DNA from: Andrena cerasifolii
Taxonomy: Eukaryota > Arthropoda > Insecta > Hymenoptera > Andrenidae
NCBI RefSeq assembly: GCF_050908995.1
Contig: NC_135121.1
Location: 310,001 to 374,000, forward strand
DNA: 64,000 bases
Direction: 5' to 3'
Numbering within the stretch: the first letter of the stretch is position 1; every line of letters starts with the position of its first letter. Position numbers and translations under genes: made by a program. The notes beneath the pieces are model-generated. The model did not search any database, was not told the origin of the DNA, and was given only the letters and a program-made list of their open reading frames with translations. Shown piece after piece: positions 54,501 through 63,206 of this stretch.

Positions 54501-55340
54501 AACCTGGCCTTCTCCGTCTGCAGCGTCAAGTTATGCTCGCGTAAGCGTTCGAAGAATCTCTCAAGTCTGCGTAAGTGTTCCTCGAGCGTGCGCGAATGTA
54601 TAACTATGTCGTCTAAATACACGAACAGCTCTTTACCGATAAGCCCTTGCAGCACGGTATTCATTAGGCGTTGAAAGGTGGCTGGAGCGTTCTTTAACCC
54701 GAACGGCATACGGAGATATTCAAAGTGTCCGTCGGGGGTGGTAAACGCTGTTTTCGCACGGTCTTCGGGAGCCATAGGAATTTGGTGGAAACCGTTCGCT
54801 AGGTCAAAAACTGAGAAAAATCGGGCTCCGCCTAAGCGATCGAGAATGTCCGTAATTCGCGGTAAGGGGAAACGGTCGTCGATCGTTTTGGCGTTCAAGG
54901 TTCTGAAATCCGCCACTATCCTCCAGCGTTTTTTTCCATCTGGGTCCGCCTTCTTCGGGACCACATGTAATGGTGAGTTATGTGGCGACGACGAGGCTGC
55001 GATTATTCCCAGCTCTTCGAGGTTCCTTGTTTGATTGGCAATTTCTTCGTCCATAAGGGGGGAGTGCGGGTATTGCCGCGTGAATACTGGCGTCGGGTCG
55101 GTTAACGGGATGGTGTGTTCCATTGTCGTCGTTCCTCCCAGTGGGTCCCCAGGTACAAAGAACCTGTCCGAGTATCTTGTCACCAACTCCTCGATAAGCT
55201 GACGCGGTTCCAGGTCTATCTCCCCCAGTTTCAGCGTTTGGACTATATGCTGTACTCGTTCTTCGGTAGGCTTGCGTTCAACGCGGTAATCGCCGAGGTC
55301 TTGATCTTCGTTGATGTCGAAATCGTCTCCGAGGGGAGGG
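51593..55340 (-). CDS. pol: errantivirus-like pol: RT, RNase H, integrase
   Basis: Open from about 55340 to 51593. RT motifs SPLHVVPKK, FSVFDLANGFHQIPM, LRMPFGLKNAPATF and catalytic VYLDDIVIHS. RNase H has ITTDASDVAVGAILSQ, KECLAIIYAVKQF and LVTDHRPLQWL. A long acidic, Pro-rich linker (EEGDEDSAILSDSS) follows. Integrase has HHCC ending CQSCQEQK and the triad in VALDTVGPLP, ILTDRGTSF and NGSLERSH. The C-terminal part has NDLVYVLKEPRLHKF. All catalytic residues are present. Upstream, one frame change near 55340 and one stop near 55661 disconnect it from the protease. Confidence 0.93.
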
Positions 55341-55870
55341 TATGGGCAAACCCGTTCGTCATCCCCGAGACCGTCGCGGCTTCGGGGAAGCAGACGTTTA
55401 CCTCACTTCCGTTTGTCTCTAGTTCCGGGTTTTCGGTTAAATGAGCCTGGAATTCCATGTGGCTTCTTTTGCATTCCTCCGACGTATTTTCCAATTCCTT
55501 TGAATTGAAAAAGATAACGGGATGGATCGGACGATTCGCGGTCACCATTGTACGTTGGTGATAGGATACGATGGCTTCCTCCTGGAGCAGATACGGGCTC
55601 CCGATGAGGCCCGCAATCCCCTCCGGTAGATAGGGCATGCTTATTACGTGAAATAACGCCTAGCTGCCATTAATTTTCAGGCGAGTCGTCCCCATGGTCA
55701 TAACCTTCCCGTTCAGTCCACCGACTTCGATGGGGTCTCTACTTAAAACCGGGGCTTCCGAGCTCGCGTACCGTATTTCTAATAAGTTTAACGCGGAACC
55801 CGTGTCTACGATGAATTCTCCCTCACCGTTCTCCAACTGTTCGGCCTTGATCCGGATGCGGGGGGAGTCA
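55341..55870 (-). pseudogene. pol: protease and linker of the errantivirus-like pol, broken
   Basis: The aspartic protease active site FIVDTGSALNLL is at about 55785-55820, in a frame that overlaps the end of gag, as expected for -1 frameshift expression. The reading continues to a TAG near 55661 (after RLKING), resumes in the same frame (LPEGIAGLIGSPYLL), and loses phase near 55340 (the ACCCTCCCCTC tract). The enzyme core looks intact, but the polyprotein would terminate early. Confidence 0.78.
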
Positions 55871-57233
55871 GCGCGTCCGAGAACCGTCGCTGGCTCTGGT
55901 TTCTCGGGTGGGATCTCGGCGATCCTTGGGCCAGCGAGGAGGACCCGCCCGCCTCGTTTCGGTTGAACGGGCGGGCGCGCTGGTAGTTTAAATGATCGCG
56001 ATTTTCTACATAGGGTTCTCGTTCCACGGGTCTTCTTGATACGCGATTTTCGTGCCTTCTAGATTCTCTAGGATCGTATGTCCTTGATTCGCGAGGTTCG
56101 TAAACTCTCGGCTCGCGGGATTCATGTACCCTGGATTCGCGAGGCTCGTACGTTGCAAATTCTCGAGATCGTGGCGGTCTATTATATCGCGGTCTCTCTC
56201 GTGCTAATCTTCGCTGAGGGACGTACTGTCCGCGGTTGACGTCCAGCAAACGCTCGCCTTGCCTCGTCAGCAGGGCCATTGGCCGGCGCGGCGGTGTCGG
56301 ATCGCGATAATACGGCTCGCGGCTGTACTCGTCGCGCCAATATTCTTCTCGATAGCGAGGGGAGCTGTAAGCGGAGTACGAAGAGTGAGGCTCTTCGTAC
56401 GGGACCTCCTCGACCGGCTGTCTCCATTCGGTCCATTGCCGCTGGGGGTCGTATGGGGTCGGCGGGCGCGCGCTCCGAGCGTGCCCGTACACGTCTTCTC
56501 GCGGAAGGCCGACCCTCTCTAATTCTCGCCTTTGTGTGTGAAGCGCCAAATCAAACGCGTCGTCCAACGTTTCCGGATTTAGTAGTGCTACCCTAGCCGA
56601 AATCCGTTGGGGAAGTCCAGCAATAAAAGAGGAACGAGCCAATCGCTCGACATCCCTCAGGGTCTTTTCGTTATTTGTTCCTACCAGTTCTTTCGCTCTT
56701 AAGGTCACCTGACGGTGCAGACGGCACACGCGGTGGATAAAATCTATGATACGTTCTCGCGGAAACATGCTTATACGCTCAAGTTCCAATCGGAGCTCCT
56801 CATAACCACGGCATGGGGAATATCGGGCCCTGAGGAGGGTGAGTAGCTCGGATACGCTTCCACAACCTTTCCCCTCGACATAGAATCTGATTGGTTCGTC
56901 TAATTTAAATATGAGGCCGTCCAGGAATCTGTCTTCCTGGCCGGGCGGTACACGTTTTACAGCACGCTGTATCGAGGCAGCGAAGTCCTCCAAAGTTACT
57001 AGGTCGGGGTCGAAACGGGGAACGTGGTCGAGCTCCCGATACACTCTCTCCTCGTCGGCTCGGGCTTGCCATACGTCCATTCTAGACGTCTCTAGGTCGT
57101 TAGTCCGCGAGCCGAAAGATAGCCCATTGCCCGAAGGCGGTGTGGGAGGAGGAGGAAGAACGGAAGATATTCCACCTGAGGTTCGTACATTAGAGGGCTG
57201 ATCCGACGGGGATCTAAGCAAACCACCTGGCAT
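55806..57233 (-). CDS. gag: errantivirus-like gag, Arg-rich tail, no zinc knuckle
   Basis: ATG at 57233 (MPGGLLRSP). The Pro-rich N-terminus is followed by a capsid-like core (FDPDLVTLEDFAASIQRAV, RFLDGLIFKLDEPIRFYV, SMFPRERIIDFIHRVCRLH). The C-terminal third is a tandem Arg/Glu/Tyr-rich region of five or more units like EPRESRVHESREPRVYEPRE, which probably replaces a zinc knuckle for RNA binding; gag proteins of errantiviruses typically lack CCHC. The frame ends at 55806, overlapping the protease frame. No lesion was seen. Confidence 0.85.
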   Translation of the reverse strand: MPGGLLRSPSDQPSNVRTSGGISSVLPPPPTPPSGNGLSFGSRTNDLETSRMDVWQARADEERVYRELDHVPRFDPDLVTLEDFAASIQRAVKRVPPGQEDRFLDGLIFKLDEPIRFYVEGKGCGSVSELLTLLRARYSPCRGYEELRLELERISMFPRERIIDFIHRVCRLHRQVTLRAKELVGTNNEKTLRDVERLARSSFIAGLPQRISARVALLNPETLDDAFDLALHTQRRELERVGLPREDVYGHARSARPPTPYDPQRQWTEWRQPVEEVPYEEPHSSYSAYSSPRYREEYWRDEYSREPYYRDPTPPRRPMALLTRQGERLLDVNRGQYVPQRRLARERPRYNRPPRSREFATYEPRESRVHESREPRVYEPRESRTYDPRESRRHENRVSRRPVEREPYVENRDHLNYQRARPFNRNEAGGSSSLAQGSPRSHPRNQSQRRFSDALTPPASGSRPNSWRTVRENSS

Positions 57234-57371
57234 TGTTATACAATGCTCGGCAAATAGGCTTTGAGTAATAGGAAGCGTAGTCAAGTTACGAGCTGATAAG
57301 ATTGCGACTGGCCGCGGTTATACGCGACGGCGCGATCTTTTCTTCTAAAAGGGGATGATTAGAAGAATCAT

Positions 57372-57389
57372 ATCCCACTTCTGACACCA
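57372..57389 (-). promoter_or_regulatory. primer binding site, tRNA-Leu type
   Basis: The minus strand reads TGGTGTCAGAAGTGGGAT, beginning a few bases after the 5' LTR. It is identical to the primer site of the gypsy element at 44955-44972. Confidence 0.8.
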
Positions 57390-57392
57390 GTT

Positions 57393-58271
57393 TGTTACGT
57401 CCCAATATAGGACTTCCTGTAAATCACCCCGAGCGGTTGGAATGATTTACCGGGTTCTTGCTCTATCGAAGGGCTAAGGCCCACCTTGACTATACTTACC
57501 GGGAATATGGAAGGTGACAAGGGGTTGAAAGAATAAAGTACAGGGGATATAAGGGAGAAACGATAAGAATAAATATATTGTTACATAAATAAGATTATCC
57601 TACCTCGAGACAGCGCTTCGTCTCAGCTGTCGCTCGCTGTGTCGCTCGGGTGTCGCGCGGCACGCTTGCCGTCTCGTGTTCGGTCGCTCACGGTGTCGCT
57701 GACCCACGGGTAGGTCGTGGTCGCTCGCTGTGCTTCTCGGATGTCGGTGGCCTAGAGCCCGTCGTACCGCACTGTCTCTAACGTACTTCTACGCGGTCCT
57801 ACGTCGGTCTCGATTGACGCGCAAGGGCTCTCCTGGCTATGCCGTTTCCTGTGTGTCGGACAGAGTTACCCTTCTTACGAATTACTATCGGCCGATCGCG
57901 CTTCGCGGAATCTGCGTGGAGACGTGGTCGCGGTATCTAGACGGTCCTCTTGTCCGTCGCGACTTCCTAACTCGAGCACTCGAATAATAATCCTCTTTTT
58001 GCGGCTCCCGATCGCGGGCCGAACCTCGAACGATCCCTACGAATGGGGGAAACTGCCCCGTCGGCAGCTGTCGCTTGCTTCACCAATTCATTGATTATTG
58101 AGAAATAATTGGGGAATTGGGCCGAGCGCGGTCGCTGTCCCCATCGCTGTTGCCACGGGCTCAGCACCACTCGATTGCTACACGCGAGGCGATTCCGCTG
58201 GATCGCCCTTGCGAAACAAAAGCGACGCGTGGACAGCAAGCACGGGATGGACCTAAAGGGCCCATGTAACA
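57393..58271 (-). repeat. 5' LTR of the errantivirus-like element
   Basis: 879 bp, with the same ends as the 3' LTR. It contains a GC-rich, CTCGCTGTGTCGCTCGG-type repetitive region. Confidence 0.93.
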
Positions 58272-58275
58272 ACGT

Positions 58276-58638
58276 TGAATAATGATTAATGTCATGCTTC
58301 TTCAAGAGTTTCTGTACATCGGTGTTGTAAAATTCTTTTCCTCTAAATATCTTTGCAAACGCTTTAGTCACCTCAGCGCCACTTTTAGTCTTGAGCGGCA
58401 ACGCCCATGCGTACTTGCTCAACACATCGATGACGCTGAGTATGTAGTGGTGACCCAGGTTGAATCGCGAGTATGGACGCACTTCTACAATGTCAGATTG
58501 CCACAGATCGTCGTATCCACGCACTATGACGCGCCTCCGAGGAAAATGTCTTCGAGCTGGAGCGTGCAATTCCTCCACAAGTTGTAGCTTCTTGTGGCCA
58601 TAGTTTTCTTCACTCATGGATTTCGATAATGGCTGCAT
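58276..58638 (-). pseudogene. Polinton integrase, 5' half
   Basis: Possible starts are ATG at 58638 (MQPLSK) or 58617 (MSEENYG). The reading has HAPARRHFPRRRV, then the first DDE aspartate in YDDLWQSDIVEV, and IDVLSKYAWALPLKTKSG. In the next block AFAKIFRGKEFYNTDVQ the stretch expected before GKEF, which carries the second catalytic aspartate in this integrase family, is absent, so a short in-frame deletion probably removed it. The reading stops at the LTR (HDINHYST) and continues at 47448. The gene is disabled twice. Confidence 0.85.
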
Positions 58639-58695
58639 GTTTGATCGCAGATGTATCCTTGCCACGAATGATGCGATAATTATCGTGTACGTGCA

Positions 58696-59130
58696 TTATG
58701 TGCTCTCCACCGCCCCAAGGAAATTCTGGACAAGTTCAACCGTCTCGCATGATTCTCCTTCGCATTGATGCTGCGGGATAGGATTCAATGCTTGCGATAT
58801 CTTTTGAACGCTGTTTTGCAACGTCAGCATATCTCTCTGAAACGCGACCAGCTTCATCTCTAATTCTTCCTGCTGCTCTCTCAAAAGTTTAATGCTCTTT
58901 TTCACGTATAGTTTATTGACGGCATCTGTGTCGGCCACCGGCTGAGCTACGCGTCGTATCTTGCGCGATTTTGCATCAAAGTCGGCACCGGTCACGCAAA
59001 GAGCGTTATCACGCATATAATTTCGAAGCATGCCGCTCCATTTGTAATAGTCCATTGTAGCTGCTCCACTCTTCTCGAGCGATACCCCAAATTTGTTGAT
59101 CGGCATCTCGACGCATACAGTGCACATCAT
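58696..59130 (-). CDS. Polinton coiled-coil protein with tail-fibre-like motif
   Basis: A 144-residue intact ORF (ATG at 59130). The N-terminal CTVCVEMPINKFG and WSGMLRNYMRD segments are followed by a short motif PVADTDAVNKLYVKKS that resembles the DAVNKxYV words common in phage tail-fibre and similar trimeric proteins. A long amphipathic helix (LREQQEELEMKLVAFQRDML) is probably a coiled coil. It lies between integrase and the next minus-strand gene with a gap of only 11 bases. I do not know its role; a fibre or other oligomeric virion protein is possible. Confidence 0.65.
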   Translation of the reverse strand: MMCTVCVEMPINKFGVSLEKSGAATMDYYKWSGMLRNYMRDNALCVTGADFDAKSRKIRRVAQPVADTDAVNKLYVKKSIKLLREQQEELEMKLVAFQRDMLTLQNSVQKISQALNPIPQHQCEGESCETVELVQNFLGAVEST

Positions 59131-59141
59131 CGGCGTGCGGT

Positions 59142-60266
59142 TTAATTTATAATGAGGCCTGCCTCGCGGAGTTCCTCGATAATCGATAGGATTTCGTCAT
59201 CGTGCGAGTTGTTACCCGCCTGACGCGACGCTTCCAGCAAACGCAATCGATCCACCAGCTCGTTGGGATCATCCCAGTGCACATAATCTATCTTGTTATC
59301 GTTTACCACCATGACTCGCGATGTCCTTAGACCTTTCCCCGCTTTACTGGTCAATACACGGGGTAGTAGTGGTGCAATTACATGTTTGTACTTGTATCCC
59401 TTGTTCCCCTATATGGGGTTTTGTGCGTTATGACCACGTCTGTGAGCATTCGTCATCAGCAGTATACTTTTGTATTTTTGTTTATCAGCATCTGTGTATA
59501 TAGCATCATCGGGAATTCTCTTGAAAATCAGTTCGTACAGACCAGGCGTTCCTCCATATCTTACACCGTCTATGATTATATTATCATCCTTGTCCATATC
59601 GAAAACCTTATCCCCCAGCATCATTCCACTACCACCAAAGTGTACACCGTACACATAATCTATGGTCGTATCCCTATCTCCACTTAGGATTGCGCTCATG
59701 TATTTTTGTCCCAGCGGACCGAAATGGTTGCGAAACGTTTCTTGCCCCTCGGATGTTTGGAGTTGCTCTCTAATAGATGCTGCAAGCGACTCATCGGCAG
59801 AAGTTTCATACACGTCTTCGTCATCATTGGTTGTGAGCGACTGTACATCGGGAAATGTATTTATTGACGCAGGAGGAACCGTGGAATCGTTTGATGCGAC
59901 ATTCAACCGTTTCCGCTTCGATTGAACTGGTGTGTAGGTTACGAGCGAATTTTCCAATGACATGTATGACTGTTTACTATTTCTTTTACGCGATGCGTTC
60001 CATTTCGGCCGGATTTTTGTTTTAGGCGTTAATGTTTCAATGCTCATACTCGTCGCAGGTGATATGTCAGCTTCTGTCTCAGCAGTATTTTCCACAATAT
60101 GTTTTAAGGGCTCGGTAATAGGTTTAAAGTATTTTTCCAGCGCGATATCTTCATCCATCTTGTCAGTCTTCAAAGACTGATGTTTCCTGCGAATGGATTC
60201 GCTGGTTTTTGCAATTTCCATCGCTATTCTCTCGCGATCCTTAATCTCCTGACTACTAATCATCAT
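59142..60266 (-). pseudogene. conserved Polinton protein of unknown function, one nonsense codon
   Basis: A single frame of 375 codons from ATG at 60266 to 59142, interrupted only by TAG at 59409-59411. Flanking codons on both sides read in frame, and the stop sits where TGG would fit. The N-terminus is charged with KRKR-type basic clusters (SKRKRLNV), the middle is acidic (TNDDEDVYET), then a compact region has FGPLGQKYMSAILSGD, GVHFGGSGMMLGD and GGTPGLYELIF. After the stop come VNDNKIDYVHWDDPNELV and a C-terminal helix IIEELREAGLI. I recall this C-terminal pattern from other ant Polinton-type proteins. Function unknown. Confidence 0.75.
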
Positions 60267-60317
60267 TGTATCGCAGACGTTGCTTTCCCACCGATGTGTT
60301 GACGACGATTGAGCATC

Positions 60318-61013
60318 TCACGGAAGCGCAAACTCGTTAAATCCCTTTCTATAACGCCCATTGGACATCGCGCTGTCTTTATCTATCACCATGAAACCAT
60401 ACTCCCGCTGCCAACAATTACGACACAAAGCGCAGAAATCCTCGTAAGACATATCAGTGTTTACATGATCGTTGTACACATGTTTCAAGTTGGTACCATC
60501 CTGCTTAAACAGTATCAACAGATTCGCATTGTCGCGTATAAGATGTTTGGGAATCTTTGCATACGTCTGACAGAGATAGAAGCAGTCGACGTTCGAGTGG
60601 CGTCCCATTGCAAAGTATTCCCTTATCGTATCTTGCTTGTCGCATGCCACGTCATCAAAGATAAAAATGGAATTCGGAAGCGATTCGCTCGGTGGGATGA
60701 CGTCACTGTTATTTGAAAATGTAAAGTAGCCAATTTCATCTATCGCAGTCAATAAATTCTCCAAATACTTATATTTTGGCTGTTGCAACGACTTGGAATA
60801 CACGTACAGGTTCTCGAAGCACACGCCGTGAGGACTTTCCAACAAGCTGACCAGCACGTTGGTCTTTCCACAATTTGATGGGCCACAAATGAGGCAGCGT
60901 ATAGTGTTTGGTAGCATGCTACCGTGTCTGCGTCTCGTTTTCGGAGACATCATTTGCGATTTATCATCAAAATTAGTCACGCGTATCGCCACAGGTTGTC
61001 GCACGAATCGCAT
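60318..61013 (-). CDS. Polinton DNA-packaging ATPase (FtsK/HerA type)
   Basis: 231 residues, with ATG at 61013. Walker A GPSNCGKT is at residues 44-51 and the hydrophobic Walker B strand SIFIFDD at 115-121, followed by an arginine/glutamine-bearing segment HSNVDCFYLCQTYAKIP. This is the short A32-like packaging ATPase found in Polintons, adintoviruses and related large DNA viruses, which drives genome entry into the capsid. The full length is open with all nucleotide-binding residues present. It is divergently transcribed from the structural block to its right, sharing a 97-bp intergenic region. Confidence 0.92.
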   Translation of the reverse strand: MRFVRQPVAIRVTNFDDKSQMMSPKTRRRHGSMLPNTIRCLICGPSNCGKTNVLVSLLESPHGVCFENLYVYSKSLQQPKYKYLENLLTAIDEIGYFTFSNNSDVIPPSESLPNSIFIFDDVACDKQDTIREYFAMGRHSNVDCFYLCQTYAKIPKHLIRDNANLLILFKQDGTNLKHVYNDHVNTDMSYEDFCALCRNCWQREYGFMVIDKDSAMSNGRYRKGFNEFALP

Positions 61014-61110
61014 CCTCTCCGTGAACTGCGAAAAATGATTTTGATACGTCGAAGCTGCGGTGCGCTCTATTTATAGGCTCGCGCCGAAGCAAAACAGCTC
61101 ATTATTCAAA
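61014..61110. promoter_or_regulatory. divergent promoter region with TATA-like element
   Basis: 97 bp between the ATPase start (minus) and the 88-residue gene (plus). CTATTTATAGG at about 61067-61077 lies some 35-40 bases upstream of the plus-strand ATG, in the position of a TATA box. The minus-strand side has no clear equivalent. Confidence 0.5.
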
Positions 61111-61377
61111 ATGCTTCTGATCCTGTCGGATAATTGTGATATTCGAGACCAAACCGCTGAGCAGTTGAAATATATATCAAAGATTATTCTACTGCGAGAG
61201 TTTGGCAGACACATCGATCAGTTGTGGGACAGACTCCCCGAGCATATAAAAGTCGATTCTGAGGTTCAGCAGTATCGTCGGTGCTTGGAACATTATAATC
61301 GCCCTTGGCAGCGAACGCATATCGACGGTCCAGCACCATTGATTAAAAACTGCAGCGAATGTCGTCGAAGAGAGTAA
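61111..61377 (+). CDS. 88-residue Polinton protein, unknown function
   Basis: ATG at 61111 (MLLILSDNCD). Predicted mostly helical (EQLKYISKIILLREFGRHIDQLWDRL), ending with a CSECRRRE tail that may hold a metal with the upstream Cys. The stop codon overlaps the start of the PLA2/protease gene by 19 bases in another frame, which suggests co-transcription. I do not recognise it. Confidence 0.6.
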   Translation: MLLILSDNCDIRDQTAEQLKYISKIILLREFGRHIDQLWDRLPEHIKVDSEVQQYRRCLEHYNRPWQRTHIDGPAPLIKNCSECRRRE

Positions 61378-62387
61378 AGAAAGGTTGTGGTCTGTTAAAT
61401 CGGGCGATAAACGCGTTACCTATCGAATTACATATTCCGGGATATCAGTTTTGTGGTCCAGGAACTCATCTGGCAAAACGATTGGCTAGAGGCGATCGAG
61501 GCATCAATCCGTTGGACGCAGCGTGTCGCGAACACGATATTGCATATTCGCGTAGCAACGACCTCGGTGAAAGGCACACGGCAGATAAGGTTCTCGCTGA
61601 CAAAGCGCGAAAACGCATCGTTGCGCGAGACTCGACTCTGGGTGAAAGAGGTGCTGCTACAGCTGTTTGGGCAGCTATGAAAGTTAAGACGAAAATCGGA
61701 ATGGGGATGAAAACAAAACCCCGCAAAAGGACTGTAAGGAGAGCATCGCAAAAGCGGATACTTCCGGTGGCAAAACGAGGTGGCATATTACCACTTCTCC
61801 CGCTGCTAGGTGTTCTCGGATCATTAGCCGGTGGAGCAGCGGGGATCGCCAAGGCGGTAAACGATAATAAGGCGGCGCAACATCAGCTGCAGGAAATGCA
61901 GCGTCATAATCGCACCATGGAAGGTCGCGGACTTTATCTCGCACCATACAAGCGCGGACAGGGAATATCGAAACAAAAAAAAAAAAAAAACGCTGAAAAG
62001 ACAATAAAAATGCCCGAGGGCGTAACTACAGATGCGCAATTGGGGGAGTTGGCAAAACGTATGCGTATTCCATTTTTTAGAGGTGTTTTTATGCGGAATG
62101 CACTACCTGTTGGAGGAGTACGCCGAAACGAGAGCGGTATCGTGAATTTGGATAATGTCGAGGGACCGGGGACTCATTTGGTGGCGTATGCGAAGAGGGG
62201 GCGTCGAGCTGTATACTTCGACAGCTTTGGCAATCTTCGACCGCCTAAGGAATTGGTACAATATCTGGATAAAGATGTCGTGAAAATCGAATACAATCAC
62301 GCGCCTTATCAGGAGTACAATCAGAGCAATTGTGGTCAACTATGTCTACGCTTTCTACAAACGATTGGCCGCAAATTTAAGGATTGA
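61359..62387 (+). CDS. PLA2-like domain fused to adenain-like cysteine protease
   Basis: 342 residues. Residues 28-65 form a parvovirus-VP1-type phospholipase A2 core: the calcium loop YQFCGPGT, then PLDAACREHDIAYS with the catalytic His-Asp pair. Residues 110-140 are very basic. Residues 141-168 are a Gly/Leu-rich hydrophobic stretch (LLPLLGVLGSLAGGAAG), possibly membrane-active. Residues 218-342 resemble adenovirus-type (adenain) maturation protease: His in GPGTHLVAY, acidic residue in YFDSFG, Gln and Cys in NQSNCGQLC. The two enzymatic halves are separated by a run of 16 A at 61975-61990 (Lys-rich linker), and MPEGVTT after it could start a separate protease. All predicted catalytic residues are present. 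Confidence 0.85.
   Translation: MSSKRVKKGCGLLNRAINALPIELHIPGYQFCGPGTHLAKRLARGDRGINPLDAACREHDIAYSRSNDLGERHTADKVLADKARKRIVARDSTLGERGAATAVWAAMKVKTKIGMGMKTKPRKRTVRRASQKRILPVAKRGGILPLLPLLGVLGSLAGGAAGIAKAVNDNKAAQHQLQEMQRHNRTMEGRGLYLAPYKRGQGISKQKKKKNAEKTIKMPEGVTTDAQLGELAKRMRIPFFRGVFMRNALPVGGVRRNESGIVNLDNVEGPGTHLVAYAKRGRRAVYFDSFGNLRPPKELVQYLDKDVVKIEYNHAPYQEYNQSNCGQLCLRFLQTIGRKFKD
61975..61990. repeat. A16 homopolymer in the PLA2/protease gene
   Basis: Sixteen consecutive A between the PLA2 and protease halves. A change of one base would separate the two domains. Confidence 0.9.
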
Positions 62388-62435
62388 CTTCTCACCACTT
62401 TGATTCAGTACGAGTCCAGTCGTACAGCTTGGAAT

Positions 62436-63206
62436 ATGTCGTTAACATTCACTCTAACCGGCAAGAGTAGCACCCTCGCGGTGAGCTACTTTCCACCCAT
62501 AGATTTGAGCGACGATGATTACGAGCTTGGTCTAACAACCCTTGAAACTTACCATACAATACCCAACATCGACTCCAGCAACGATAAATTCTACTTCACC
62601 ACAAACTATGAGACCAACAGCAGCGTCGACACCAGCCATGAATACATTACGATTCTCCACGGTTCATACGAATTAGACGCCATTGCCAAGTATTTGAAAC
62701 AGCGATTACTCGAGCGATATCCTCAAAAACTCGATGGCACCAATGCCAACGATGTTAGCGACAGCGATGAGTATCCTATAGTGTTGCGTCCCAACAACAA
62801 CACCATGAAAAGTGAGCTGTACTGCTCGTTCATTGTAGACTTTACGAAGCCCAATAACATTGGATCGTTACTGGGATTCTCGACGAATCGCGTATTAGAA
62901 CCGGAACAGTGGCACGAATCGGACGATCCGATTAATATCATGAATGTGAACATTATTCGCGTAGAATGTAGCGTGACCGCTGGCGCGTACAGCAATGGGA
63001 AGCGCGTACATACCATACATGAATTTTCTCCCAGAGTACCGCCGGGATATAAGATATCGGAAACGCCCGCGCAGATCATTTACCTTCCAATCACCGCACA
63101 GGTCATTTCGGATCTAACGATACGTGTTGTGGATCAAGACGGGCGGTTGCTTGATTTTCGAGGTGAAGAGATTACCATCAGACTGCACGTACGACGACGT
63201 CGATGA
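62436..63206 (+). CDS. Polinton penton-like minor capsid protein
   Basis: 256 residues from ATG at 62436 (MSLTFTLTG). The beta-rich sequence, with DYELGLTTLETYHTIPNID and a central SELYCSFIVDF...SLLGFSTNRVL region, ends in a basic tail (RLHVRRRR). Its location directly upstream of the major capsid gene and its size fit the single jelly-roll penton-base-like minor capsid protein of Polintons, which occupies the vertices of the icosahedron. The frame is intact here, whereas the copy at 1-512 is broken. The stop codon overlaps the next ORF start (ATGA). Confidence 0.75.
   Translation: MSLTFTLTGKSSTLAVSYFPPIDLSDDDYELGLTTLETYHTIPNIDSSNDKFYFTTNYETNSSVDTSHEYITILHGSYELDAIAKYLKQRLLERYPQKLDGTNANDVSDSDEYPIVLRPNNNTMKSELYCSFIVDFTKPNNIGSLLGFSTNRVLEPEQWHESDDPINIMNVNIIRVECSVTAGAYSNGKRVHTIHEFSPRVPPGYKISETPAQIIYLPITAQVISDLTIRVVDQDGRLLDFRGEEITIRLHVRRRR

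Larger units (their letters stand above)
47449..58271 (-). mobile_element. errantivirus-like gypsy element (gag-pol-env plus extra ORF) inside the integrase
   Basis: LTRs at 57393-58271 (5') and 47449-48327 (3') are both 879 bp with roughly ten differences by eye. The target duplication is ACGT (47445-47448 and 58272-58275). It has a tRNA-Leu primer site, gag without zinc knuckle, pol, an env related to baculovirus F proteins, and an additional ORF between env and the 3' LTR. Young, but with frame lesions in the protease-RT linker and in env. Confidence 0.95.
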
